From a virus: 64,000 bases of DNA. Below are positions 51,452 to 58,311 of the stretch, one piece after another. The DNA lies in IMG/VR virus record IMGVR_UViG_3300029985_000693, positions 61,961 to 125,960 of that record. One strand, given 5' to 3'. The position numbers were made by a program, and so were the translations under genes. How positions within the stretch are numbered: the stretch's first letter is position 1; the number at the start of each line of letters is the position of its first letter. Under the pieces are notes generated by a model. That model searched no databases, was not told the origin of the DNA, and saw only the letters and a program-made list of their open reading frames with translations.

Positions 51452-51679
51452 ATGTATAACAAAACCAACCTACCCTATTACCGTCCTTGCCCCCATACAT
51501 ATACCTATGATACGATTAGATATAATAAGTTCTGTTTAAATCCCTTAAGAGATTGTACGTATTGCTCCACCTCCCTAACTGTTAACGAAAGGAATGTTGA
51601 AGCCATGGAACTATACAACAAATACTACTACGAAGAGGATGAAATTGAAATACAATTTACCTTATGTAAGACAATGTAG
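51452..51679 (+). CDS. CxH...CxxC micro zinc protein 11
   Basis: 75 residues: LPYYRPCPHTYTYDT and DCTYCSTSLTVNERN, acidic tail. Paralogue of gene 6 with the same YYRPCPH-x-TYD start. Its 3' end overlaps gene 12 in another frame. Confidence 0.7.
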   Translation: MYNKTNLPYYRPCPHTYTYDTIRYNKFCLNPLRDCTYCSTSLTVNERNVEAMELYNKYYYEEDEIEIQFTLCKTM

Positions 51680-51818
51680 GCATCTATACGATCCAATTCT
51701 GTTCTACCTATACGAAGTAGGTGCGTCGTGCCGTGATTGTCGAATCGTATACTTTTTCAACGATACAACCCGACAACAGGATAGCCGTAAATACCTACCT
51801 ATACCCAAAAACCAATGA
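51639..51818 (+). CDS. CxH...CxxC micro zinc protein 12
   Basis: 59 residues from ATG 51639 (MKLKYNLPYVRQCRHLYDP), SCRDCRIVYFFNDTTRQQ, basic tail. Overlaps gene 11 by 41 nt. Paralogue of gene 8. Confidence 0.68.
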   Translation: MKLKYNLPYVRQCRHLYDPILFYLYEVGASCRDCRIVYFFNDTTRQQDSRKYLPIPKNQ

Positions 51819-52045
51819 AATATACTTTTTATACCAGATATTGCCCTCATTCCTATAATGCCCCTAAAGATGTCCATATATGCGATTTATTGGAAATGTA
51901 TTGTTGCACCCCTTGCGGGGAATCCCATTTCCTATTTAGACTCACCGACCGAACCTTAATTACTACCAAATGTGATTTTTACAACCAAGAGGAAACAAAC
52001 CGTATCCCTATCCCCGACCTCTTACAGTTTTTAAACACACCTTAA
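51815..52045 (+). CDS. CxH...CxxC micro zinc protein 13
   Basis: 76 residues: YTRYCPHSYNAPKDVHICD, YCCTPCGESHFLFRLTDRTL, TTKCDFYNQEE. ATGA overlap with gene 12. Paralogue of gene 9; both keep a fifth Cys (KCD) near the C-terminus. Confidence 0.72.
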   Translation: MKYTFYTRYCPHSYNAPKDVHICDLLEMYCCTPCGESHFLFRLTDRTLITTKCDFYNQEETNRIPIPDLLQFLNTP

Positions 52046-52062
52046 TACCCTCTGAAAACCCA

Positions 52063-52227
52063 ATGTATAAACTATCCCCATACTATAAATACAAACCCTA
52101 CGTAAGGTTTTGCGGCCACCCCTCGATCTGCTTTTGGGATTCTTACTCCCACTTGTGCCTTATATGCCAAACACAAACAAGGTTTGATACAATTACCAGG
52201 GAAATAAGTTTTATAGAAAAATTATAA
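52063..52227 (+). CDS. CxH...CxxC micro zinc protein 14
   Basis: 54 residues: YVRFCGHPSICFWDSYSH then LCLICQTQTRFDTITREISF. Intact paralogue of the decayed gene 10. Confidence 0.68.
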   Translation: MYKLSPYYKYKPYVRFCGHPSICFWDSYSHLCLICQTQTRFDTITREISFIEKL

Positions 52228-52239
52228 TAAGGATCCTCC

Positions 52240-52410
52240 TTGAAACCAACCAAATCCCCCTTGTCCCAAAATTCCCCATACCGTCGCCCCTGCAAACACC
52301 TTTTCGTTGCCCTTAAATTACAAATCGAATTATGGCTACAAACAAACAATACTACCGTAGACGCTCTTTGTATGGTGAAAATGGAAGAACACCCGACCTT
52401 TCTTTTTTAG
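52240..52410 (+). pseudogene. decayed CxH...CxxC gene 15
   Basis: TTG-start frame of 56 codons after AAGGATCCTCC. It keeps PYRRPCKHLF but has no CxxC (only ALCMVK at the corresponding place). It is probably a degenerating last copy of the array. Confidence 0.4.
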
Positions 52411-52472
52411 ATATAAAATTTTTATAAAAAAAATTGGATTTAACTTAAAGGGACTACAGAGTAAATACCCCT

Positions 52473-52571
52473 GGTAACGGTTCCTTGGTAATGGTTCCTT
52501 GGTAATGGTTCTTAACGTAACGGTTCCTTGGTAACGGTTCCTTGGTAACGGTTCCTTGGTAACGGTTTTAT
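52473..52571. repeat. iteron array, seven 14-bp units
   Basis: Head-to-tail units with consensus GGTAACGGTTCCTT: 52473, 52487, 52501, 52516, 52530, 52544 and 52558 (the last partial). Units 2 and 3 have GGTAATGG. One extra base separates units 3 and 4. Such iterons commonly bind replication initiators or repressors. Confidence 0.93.
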
Positions 52572-52761
52572 TAGGGGAAAATTATCTTAAAAATTCCAGG
52601 TGTAATACGTAAAGTCCCCCCAAACCCCAAAACCCCCTATCCTACCCAGGGGAACCTCCCCGGATAGTATCACCTATACCCCCCCCCGTGATTACCCTGT
52701 AAGGAATAACCCCTAAGACTAAGGTCCAGGATCCTTGGCAAGGATCTTGCTTGGTAAACCC

Positions 52762-52857
52762 GGTATGTTTATTGCATAGGGGAACCGGCATGGTTATTGC
52801 TAGTGGTAGCGTGGCAACGATATTGCAAGGATCCTAATGGTATGGTTATTGCATAGG
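52762..52857. repeat. repeated GGTATGKTTATTGCATAGG boxes
   Basis: Two near-identical 19-bp boxes at 52762-52780 and 52839-52857 differ at one base (T/G). A partial third (GCATGGTTATTGC) lies at 52788-52800. Role unknown; possible binding sites. Confidence 0.7.
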
Positions 52858-52921
52858 GATTTCGTTGCTTGCAAGCCTTATGCCATATCATTAGCAATGG
52901 TTTCCCGGCTATGGTCCCTTT

Positions 52922-52945
52922 GGATTGTTCCACGTGGAACAATCC
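52922..52945. promoter_or_regulatory. 24-bp perfect palindrome with parS core
   Basis: The whole 24 bp is self-complementary. The inner 16 bp (52926-52941) read TGTTCCACGTGGAACA, which fits the chromosomal-type ParB binding site parS (consensus TGTTTCACGTGAAACA; the CC/GG form also occurs in bacteria). No parA or parB gene is in this window. It may recruit host or phage ParB. Confidence 0.7.
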
Positions 52946-53036
52946 TGCGCGTGCGCATGTGTGTGTATGTGGATGTGAGTGTATGCCCACATCTATATAT
53001 GGTGTGTCGTACCCAAGACCTAGGTCTCAAGCTTTC

Positions 53037-53079
53037 TGGGGATAACCTGTTAGTAAGCTGTTAGTAAGCCTGTGGATAA
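53037..53079. promoter_or_regulatory. DnaA-box pair flanking an 11-bp tandem repeat
   Basis: TGTGGATAA at 53071-53079 is a perfect DnaA box (reverse complement TTATCCACA). TGGGGATAA at 53037-53045 differs at one base. Between them CTGTTAGTAAG occurs twice in tandem (53047-53057, 53058-53068). The arrangement resembles bacterial/plasmid origin modules. Confidence 0.6.
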
Positions 53080-53324
53080 CTTTTGGCACGGATCTTGTCT
53101 AGGCGTTTTCAGCGTCTGGACGGGATAGAGCCTAGGGATCCTCGGGCCGCGCTAGGAAGGGCGGATCCGCTCGTTTAATTGGCATTTAGCGCAAAGCGTC
53201 ATTTAATCCGACTTTAGTCTTATTTTTGAGACCCTAAGCAAGATCCTTGCCAAAGAGTCTAAGCTATGTCGGCACGTTTGTTGCTACGCGCGCGGGCGCT
53301 TGATCCTTTGGTAAGGGATTAGAA

Positions 53325-53341
53325 TTTCCCCTACGGGGAGA
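53325..53341. repeat. hairpin repeat TTTCCCCTACGGGGAGA, copy 1
   Basis: TCCCC-TA-CGGGGA can form a tight hairpin. The identical 17 bp recur at 53577-53593, each followed by (A/G)A-CGTTCG-like sequence. Function unknown. Confidence 0.85.
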
Positions 53342-53576
53342 AACCGTTCGTTTGAGACGACGACGCATTGCGTCAAGAGTTTTACGTTAGGGGAATTCGA
53401 GGATTCCTCTAGCGGTCTAACCCCTTGAATTCCTTACTGTACAGTTTCACTACAGACTATGACAACCTTGTCCTAGTGACTTTTCTCAATGGTTTCATAC
53501 AGTTAACCCTTTTTAGACCTTAGTCCTATGATCCAAGCGTCTCGATCCTGTCTGTTTTGCTGTACCATTTGGATCG

Positions 53577-53593
53577 TTTCCCCTACGGGGAGA
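53577..53593. repeat. hairpin repeat TTTCCCCTACGGGGAGA, copy 2
   Basis: Identical to 53325-53341; lies 230 bp upstream of the DUF932 gene. Confidence 0.85.
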
Positions 53594-53729
53594 GATCGTT
53601 CGATCCCATTGTAATCATTACACTTTTTTCCCCGCCCTGTTTTGGCGTAACGCTTGGCATGGCCGCTGCATAATAGGCCATTATCTCAGTTTGGTTCGCT
53701 CCTCTCTCTCTCCGAGGCGTTTCCCCTCT

Positions 53730-53809
53730 CCCCGCTGTTTCCCTCTACAGAAAAAGGATTGACGGCCCCCTTCTTCTCTGGTACAACCTTCCCCGCTGTT
53801 TCCCTCTAC
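53730..53809. repeat. 19-bp direct repeat upstream of DUF932
   Basis: CCCCGCTGTTTCCCTCTAC occurs at 53730-53748 and 53791-53809, each followed by an A/G-rich AAAAGGAT stretch. The first precedes the promoter and the second the ribosome-binding site. It may arise from a short tandem duplication. Confidence 0.85.
53759..53787 (+). promoter_or_regulatory. probable promoter of DUF932 gene
   Basis: TTGACG (53759-53764), 17-bp spacer, TACAAC (53782-53787). A leader of about 32 nt contains AAGGATCCTCCCC before ATG 53826. Confidence 0.55.
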
Positions 53810-53825
53810 GAAAAGGATCCTCCCC

Positions 53826-55037
53826 ATGATCTCCACCGATACCGATATTGATTTCGCTGGCCTCACTCCCACCGAGACGCCGATCGCCTCGGATCCGGCC
53901 CCCATGGCCGATCTGGATCTCATTGAGTACGTTTCCCCTTCCGATCCGCACGTGATCATTCCCGAGATCGTCTCCACGCCTAACACCGTCTTGGATCACT
54001 CGGTCGGTTTCGGTCGCGTCGATGGCGATGAGCGCGCCGCGCTGGACACTGGAACCGTCCAGTTCGTGAGTTCGACCACCACGTCAACGGATCTGGCGGG
54101 AAACAGCACGGCCAGCGTTCAAACGATGGGTATGGTCGCAGGGGGCGCGCGCGAGATCCTGGCCAAGGCGGATCTGGCCTTTACCGTCGAAAGCGCGCCG
54201 ATCTACACGTTGCGCGGAGGTCTTCCCGTCCAGATCGAAGGCAAAAAGGCGCTTGTCCGCACCGATACCGAGGAACCGGTCGGACTGGCAGGCGATGGGC
54301 GCGGGATCATTCAGTACGGGGAATGGGGCGAGGTGGTGGATATGCTGATCGAACGCGCGAATGGCGAATTGTCGTTTGCTAACGCGATCAAACTGGACAA
54401 CGGCGGGGCCATGGTTATGCAGATGGCCCGCAAGGGGAGCGTGGGGCGCTATGACGTTAAGGACATGATCACGTTGATCACGTCCCACAACGGTCGTTTC
54501 GCTGCCACGTTGGGATTTTCCCGCACCATGGTCGTTTGCGATAACACGCTCGCGCATGCTCTCCACGAGGCAAAAAACGGGATCAAACTGAAGCACACCC
54601 GCCACGTTGCAGAGCGGTTCTCGCTCATTGCGGATGCACTCGAGATGTCGAAGGCGTATGCGGGCGCGCTGGATAATCACACGCTCCGGATGATGGGCCA
54701 AAAGATGACCGATGATCAGATGGTGCGGCTTGCGTCGAAACTGATCCCTTCCGATAGCGCCCGCGCGGAGGGTATGCGTGAAAAGCTGATCAGTGCGTGG
54801 ACTACCGCGCCCGGAGCGGCTCCGGGGACGCGCTGGGGCGGATTGCAAGCGGTTACGTACTACACCTCCCACCTCATGGGATCGCGTGACACTGGACGCG
54901 CAGCGCAAGCCGCGAAATTTGAATCGCAATACATGGGAGCCGCGCAAAAGTTTTCGCAGAGCGGTTTTGACGTTCTGACGGACGATCGGGAATTCGAGGG
55001 ACTGGCCAACGTGCAGATCGTCCGTCGCGCTCTATAG
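53826..55037 (+). CDS. DUF932 phage/plasmid-type protein
   Basis: 403 residues. The central part reads VGLAGDGRGIIQYGEWGEVV, LDNGGAMVMQMARKG, TLGFSRTMVVCDNTLAHALH, followed by a helical region and YYTSHLMGS near the C-terminus. This is the DUF932 pattern (conserved C-x-N-x-L and a following His) common on plasmids and large phages, with unknown biochemical role. The gene is much more GC-rich than those to its left, suggesting a different origin or expression class. Confidence 0.75.
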   Translation: MISTDTDIDFAGLTPTETPIASDPAPMADLDLIEYVSPSDPHVIIPEIVSTPNTVLDHSVGFGRVDGDERAALDTGTVQFVSSTTTSTDLAGNSTASVQTMGMVAGGAREILAKADLAFTVESAPIYTLRGGLPVQIEGKKALVRTDTEEPVGLAGDGRGIIQYGEWGEVVDMLIERANGELSFANAIKLDNGGAMVMQMARKGSVGRYDVKDMITLITSHNGRFAATLGFSRTMVVCDNTLAHALHEAKNGIKLKHTRHVAERFSLIADALEMSKAYAGALDNHTLRMMGQKMTDDQMVRLASKLIPSDSARAEGMREKLISAWTTAPGAAPGTRWGGLQAVTYYTSHLMGSRDTGRAAQAAKFESQYMGAAQKFSQSGFDVLTDDREFEGLANVQIVRRAL

Positions 55038-55039
55038 TC

Positions 55040-55097
55040 GGCCGTTGTTAGGGTACCGAGGGGAGGGATCTTCCTCGCGGTACCTTGTAGAGCGGCC
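55040..55097 (+). promoter_or_regulatory. recurrent hairpin element, copy 1
   Basis: Outer stem GGCCG/CGGCC, inner stem GGTACCG...CGGTACC (55052-55084), with TTGTAGAG in the 3' internal loop (55085-55092). No T-run follows. It shares this design with copies at 55539, 56236 and 56905. It lies between DUF932 and the 70-residue gene. Confidence 0.6.
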
Positions 55098-55234
55098 CCA
55101 TCCTCATTATGAGCGCAGTGTTTTCAACCTATACCAATTGGACCTTCCCTCTGTTTGCGTTGCGCCTTGGCCTGTTTCCCGCTCTTCTCTGATACCGTTT
55201 TCAGTTTCCGTTAACCGCCATAAAGGAAAAACCC

Positions 55235-55447
55235 ATGAAAACACCGAAAGTCTCGAACGTGGATCTCTTTCAGCTGCTCAATATGGCTTTTTGCGAAGGA
55301 CAGGACGGAACGAAGTGGGAGGATCTGGCCTACACGTTCAGGTGCGCTCGCGATGATAAAGCTTTGGCCGACATGGGCGCTCGTTTCTTTGATGATGATT
55401 CCCTTGTCAACTTCTATGTACAGGTTAAGCTGGCTTTCGAGGAATAA
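55235..55447 (+). CDS. hypothetical protein, 70 aa
   Basis: ATG preceded by AAAGGAAAAACCC. Acidic helical protein (MKTPKVSNVDLFQLLNMAF, LVNFYVQVKLAFEE). No family was recognised. The GC-rich codon style matches DUF932. Confidence 0.6.
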   Translation: MKTPKVSNVDLFQLLNMAFCEGQDGTKWEDLAYTFRCARDDKALADMGARFFDDDSLVNFYVQVKLAFEE

Positions 55448-55529
55448 CCCATAAACAGGCGCTTAAACACGCTCGCGGCGGGATCCTCCCGATACTGCGC
55501 GTGTGTGTACAGGATATCGGCCGCATCCC

Positions 55530-55601
55530 ATAACGGTTAAAGGCTGTTGGGGTAGGTTAGGAGGATCCTCTTTTAACCTACCTTGTAGAGCTTTCAACCT
55601 T
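55530..55601 (+). promoter_or_regulatory. recurrent hairpin element, copy 2 (72-bp exact repeat)
   Basis: Identical over 72 bp to 56228-56299. Contains outer arms AAAGgCT/AGCTTT, inner stem GGTAGGTTA/TAACCTACC (55551-55582) around the palindrome GAGGATCCTC, and TTGTAGAG in the loop. It lies in the leader of the small ORF at 55631. Confidence 0.7.
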
Positions 55602-55630
55602 CCCCTTTTAACCCATAAAGGAAAAACCCC

Positions 55631-55759
55631 ATGCCTACCACCAACGGCCACATTAACAATCTGCGAGAGGCGACCGATCTGGATCGTGAAACCGCTACGT
55701 CCCACACTGCCTATTGGGATTGTTACGGATTGATTCCTCGTGCAAAACCTACCTTGTAG
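55631..55759 (+). CDS. hypothetical small protein, 42 aa
   Basis: ATG follows AAAGGAAAAACCCC. Product MPTTNGHINNLREATDLDRE..., ending in RAKPTL where the stop TAG lies inside a partial hairpin element (TTGTAG). The start codons resemble those after copy 3 (MPTT), so the ORF may be a truncated gene start created by duplication. Confidence 0.4.
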   Translation: MPTTNGHINNLREATDLDRETATSHTAYWDCYGLIPRAKPTL

Positions 55760-55803
55760 AGCTTTCAACCTTCCTTCTTTTAACCCATAAAGGAGAATCC
55801 ACA

Positions 55804-56238
55804 ATGGCAAACATTGGCGAGACAGACAGAAACGGATTCACGACAGTGCACGTAGAGGAGAGCGACGGCGTGTGGTATGATCTGGCGATCTCTCTGGACG
55901 AAGAGAGCGAGATTGATGGATCGTTCAGTGATAGCAGCGTTGCGGACTATGTGCGCGAACAGATTGCAGCAGGAAACCCATGGGCATGGTGCGTTGCCCG
56001 CGTCACCGCGCGAGCAGGCGAGGGGCGTGGAGTCGATTACCTCGGATCCTGCAGCTATAGGGATACTTCCGAGTTCGTTCAGCCCGGTGGTTATTTCGAC
56101 GATATGAAGCGGACGGCCCGGGCGGATCTCGTCTCGGAACTCAAACTCTCGGTAGATGTTGGCAACGCAGCGCGCGCCACGCTTGCGAAACTGTCAGGCA
56201 ACCCGGATCCCATCTACACGCTGCACGATAACGGTTAA
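55804..56238 (+). CDS. hypothetical protein of WAWC family
   Basis: 144 residues from ATG 55804 (AAAGGAG ribosome-binding site). Core: NPWAWCVARVTARAGEGRG, DYLGSCSYRD, GGYFDDMKRTAR. Paralogue of the gene at 58522-58911, which keeps WAWC, LGCCSF and YYKDMK. This is a phage protein group of unknown function. The stop lies within the next hairpin element. Confidence 0.65.
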   Translation: MANIGETDRNGFTTVHVEESDGVWYDLAISLDEESEIDGSFSDSSVADYVREQIAAGNPWAWCVARVTARAGEGRGVDYLGSCSYRDTSEFVQPGGYFDDMKRTARADLVSELKLSVDVGNAARATLAKLSGNPDPIYTLHDNG

Positions 56239-56299
56239 AGGCTGTTGGGGTAGGTTAGGAGGATCCTCTTTTAACCTACCTTGTAGAGCTTTCAACCTT
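56228..56299 (+). promoter_or_regulatory. recurrent hairpin element, copy 3
   Basis: Exact 72-bp repeat of copy 2, overlapping the end of the WAWC gene by 11 bp. Followed again by CCCATAAAGGAAAAACCCC and an ATGCCTACCAC start. Confidence 0.7.
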
Positions 56300-56352
56300 T
56301 TACCCCATAAAGGAAAAACCCCATGCCTACCACTACCAAAAGGATCACACCA

Positions 56353-56718
56353 ATGAAACCCAATTTTGAGATCATCGATCACGGCTGTGAACACGGCCAG
56401 TATTTCCAGGGGTGCGGCGTCTCTTTTACTCCCTTTTTGCATGTTGTCACCGGGGTAGCAGATACCCCGGCCGATGCACTCGAGGATGCTATCTCTAGTC
56501 TGTACGATCAGGCGGAACGGCCGGACGATGAAGCATTGACCGCGATCGAGGCGGAAGCGGCCGTCTTGATTGCTAACGCGCCTGCTACCGCACACAAGAA
56601 TTGCCACGAAGATTGCCGTCAATATTTTGACGGTACTGATGAACAGTTTGAACGCTCGCACGAAATGTGCGAAATTGCCTATCGGGTATCAATCCGCTTT
56701 GGACGAAAGGAAGGCTAA
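56353..56718 (+). CDS. hypothetical protein, 121 aa
   Basis: Start at 56353 (MKPNFEIIDHGCEHGQYFQG) with AAAAGGATCAC upstream; an ATG at 56323 adds ten residues resembling the duplicated leader. Contains GCGVSFTPFLHVVTGVADTP, ALEDAISSLYDQAE. This pattern recurs in small phage proteins, and the function is unknown. Confidence 0.6.
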   Translation: MKPNFEIIDHGCEHGQYFQGCGVSFTPFLHVVTGVADTPADALEDAISSLYDQAERPDDEALTAIEAEAAVLIANAPATAHKNCHEDCRQYFDGTDEQFERSHEMCEIAYRVSIRFGRKEG

Positions 56719-56723
56719 CCCGT

Positions 56724-56897
56724 ATGCGTATGCGGAACGGTAAAGCGCACCGGCTTTGCTCAAAAGGAAGCAATCCGACTCGAGGATGGTACAACCGCCA
56801 TGTAGTCAAGCGGATCACAGCTAAGGCTATGCGGCGTGCCGCTAAGCTGCTCAATGAGGATTGTCCGCGCATGGTCGGGATCGGATGGTGCTTTTAA
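56724..56897 (+). CDS. hypothetical basic protein, 57 aa
   Basis: ATG 56724 with GGAAGGC upstream. Very basic (MRMRNGKAHRLCSKGSNPTR, ITAKAMRRAAKLL), possibly nucleic-acid binding. No family was recognised. Confidence 0.5.
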   Translation: MRMRNGKAHRLCSKGSNPTRGWYNRHVVKRITAKAMRRAAKLLNEDCPRMVGIGWCF

Positions 56898-56904
56898 GTG
56901 TTTT

Positions 56905-56956
56905 AACCGCTGTTCGAGTAAGCCAGTGCTTTCTTGGCTTACTCTTTAGAGCGGTT
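56905..56956 (+). promoter_or_regulatory. recurrent hairpin element, copy 4
   Basis: Outer stem AACCGCT/AGCGGTT, GTTC spacer, inner stem GAGTAAGCCA/TGGCTTACTC (10 bp, loop GTGCTTTCT), TTTAG in the 3' internal loop before AGCGGTT. Stems are changed in sequence relative to copies 1-3 but the architecture is kept, suggesting selection on structure. Confidence 0.65.
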
Positions 56957-56989
56957 AACCTGTTTTAACTCTTTCCCCCGAGGTATCCC

Positions 56990-57553
56990 ATGGCTCTCAA
57001 CATCTTCGATTCATACAACAACAAGATCGTTTTGCCTAACGATATCAACGGATTAGACGTTACCGTTAAACAGTGGAAAGGATCTAAACATCGGCAATAC
57101 ATCGAACTTAAGGATCTGGACGGTCGCGCCATCATCCTGCTAAGTCCTGAGAATGCGGGAGATACGGGATACATACACGCGGGGGGCGCTTCTTACCGCA
57201 TCGCTGAAAACGGTTACAACGGCGATGCTGTTTGGCTTGGGCGCTGCGCTCCCCGCTATTTCGTATGCTTTGGGGAAGATCTAGAAGAAACGATCGAAAG
57301 CGCGGCGGAGTGGGCCGCTGACAACGCGCCCGGGTACCTAGTAGAGGATTCCCTTATCCATACGCTCTACAAAGAAGCCTTCGCGGAAGGATTGAGCGAA
57401 AGAGCCGCGCAAGAGCAAGCGACACAAGATATGATCTACACAGAATCGGGGTATATTGAATCCGAGGATCTAGGTGTTTTCAAGCCTAGCGCGGAAGTTT
57501 TGTCCGCTGCTACCGTTATCGGTAAAATGCTGCGCGCAGAAAGCGAGGGTTAA
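56990..57553 (+). CDS. hypothetical protein, 187 aa
   Basis: MALNIFDSYNNKIVLPNDIN at the N-terminus; beta-rich first half and a helical acidic second half (AAEWAADNAPGYLVEDSLIH, SAATVIGKMLRAESEG). No family was recognised. Confidence 0.6.
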   Translation: MALNIFDSYNNKIVLPNDINGLDVTVKQWKGSKHRQYIELKDLDGRAIILLSPENAGDTGYIHAGGASYRIAENGYNGDAVWLGRCAPRYFVCFGEDLEETIESAAEWAADNAPGYLVEDSLIHTLYKEAFAEGLSERAAQEQATQDMIYTESGYIESEDLGVFKPSAEVLSAATVIGKMLRAESEG

Positions 57554-57556
57554 ACA

Positions 57557-58012
57557 ATGGCAAACACTAGGGATTTTGTGGCGAAGTATGGGATCAAGGT
57601 GCAGGCCATCCGCACCGTTAGCAATCCGAATGCAACAAAAGGCGACTGGAACGACAAGGCGCGGCACTGGCTTTGTGTGTTGCATAGGGACTCGGGCCAA
57701 AGCGCCCCCGTGCAACGTCCTAACGGATCATGGGTTAAACAGCCGATCGCCCATACGATGCCAGTCTATTTCTCGCAAGGATCAGGCCACAAGCGGGAGC
57801 CCACTGCTTGGGACGTGCTCGATTGCCTTGCATCGGACGTATCCGGAGCGGATCAAGACTTCGGGGGATGGGCCGGTGATCTCGGTTACGACAAGGATTC
57901 AAGAGAAGCGGAACGCACGTTCAATACTATCAAGCAACAGTCGGTTGCGTTGGGGGAGTTTTTGGGCCGACCGCTTTTGTCAGAGCTTTTGACCGATTAT
58001 GAGGGTCTTTAA
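57557..58012 (+). CDS. conserved phage/plasmid-type hypothetical, 151 aa
   Basis: Contains DKARHWLCVLHRDSGQ, VYFSQGSGHKREPTAWDVLD, DFGGWAGDLGYDKDSREAER, EFLGRPLLSELL. This pattern (W-x-V-x-L...P...DVLdcL..D...F..W..elGyd.DS) is widespread in phages and plasmids, with unknown function. 3 nt after the preceding gene. Confidence 0.65.
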   Translation: MANTRDFVAKYGIKVQAIRTVSNPNATKGDWNDKARHWLCVLHRDSGQSAPVQRPNGSWVKQPIAHTMPVYFSQGSGHKREPTAWDVLDCLASDVSGADQDFGGWAGDLGYDKDSREAERTFNTIKQQSVALGEFLGRPLLSELLTDYEGL

Positions 58013-58078
58013 AAGCTAAAAAGCTTAGTTTTTACCATTAGTTAAACCCTCTTTACCCCTAAACCCGAGGCTTTCCCA

Positions 58079-58306
58079 ATGGAACCGCACGGAACGATCA
58101 TAGAAGGCCGCTTAAAAGGCACTCGCTGCGCTTTGGTGCGGGTTGTCGATCCTCCCGCGCCTTGCTCTGGTAGTGAGACGGTGCGCCTAGAAATGGTGGT
58201 GGTGCGAGTGTTTGACTGTGCGGATCCTAGCTTTTCGCCTGAATGGCCGATCCGCATTCCTCGTGCGCATGTTTTGCTTGACTCCGATGCACCGAAAGAA
58301 GGCTAA
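58079..58306 (+). CDS. hypothetical protein, 75 aa
   Basis: Small beta-like protein (GTIIEGRLKGTRCALVRVVD, LEMVVVRVFDCADP). The leader contains CTAAACCCGAGGCT, which also precedes the pentapeptide gene at 59413. No family was recognised. Confidence 0.5.
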   Translation: MEPHGTIIEGRLKGTRCALVRVVDPPAPCSGSETVRLEMVVVRVFDCADPSFSPEWPIRIPRAHVLLDSDAPKEG

Positions 58307-58311
58307 ACTAT

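Larger units (their letters stand above)
52411..53825. other. noncoding origin/partition-like region
   Basis: About 1.4 kb with no convincing gene between the micro zinc array and DUF932. It holds seven 14-bp iterons, C-rich tracts, repeated ATTGCATAGG boxes, an inverted repeat GATCCTTG/CAAGGATC (52730-52746), a perfect palindrome with parS core, two DnaA-box-like sites flanking an 11-bp tandem repeat, two TTTCCCCTACGGGGAGA hairpins, and a promoter for DUF932. The composition changes from AT-rich to GC-rich here. It looks like a replication and/or partition locus of the phage. Confidence 0.6.

Noticed and set aside
52837-53064. Rightward ORF of 75 codons over the parS and DnaA-box region
   Set aside because: Overlaps the palindrome and origin-like repeats, composition unlike neighbouring proteins, no ribosome-binding site.
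53654-53999. ORFs of 65-101 codons around the DUF932 start on both strands
   Set aside because: They overlap the DUF932 promoter, ribosome-binding site or coding region and lack their own start signals.
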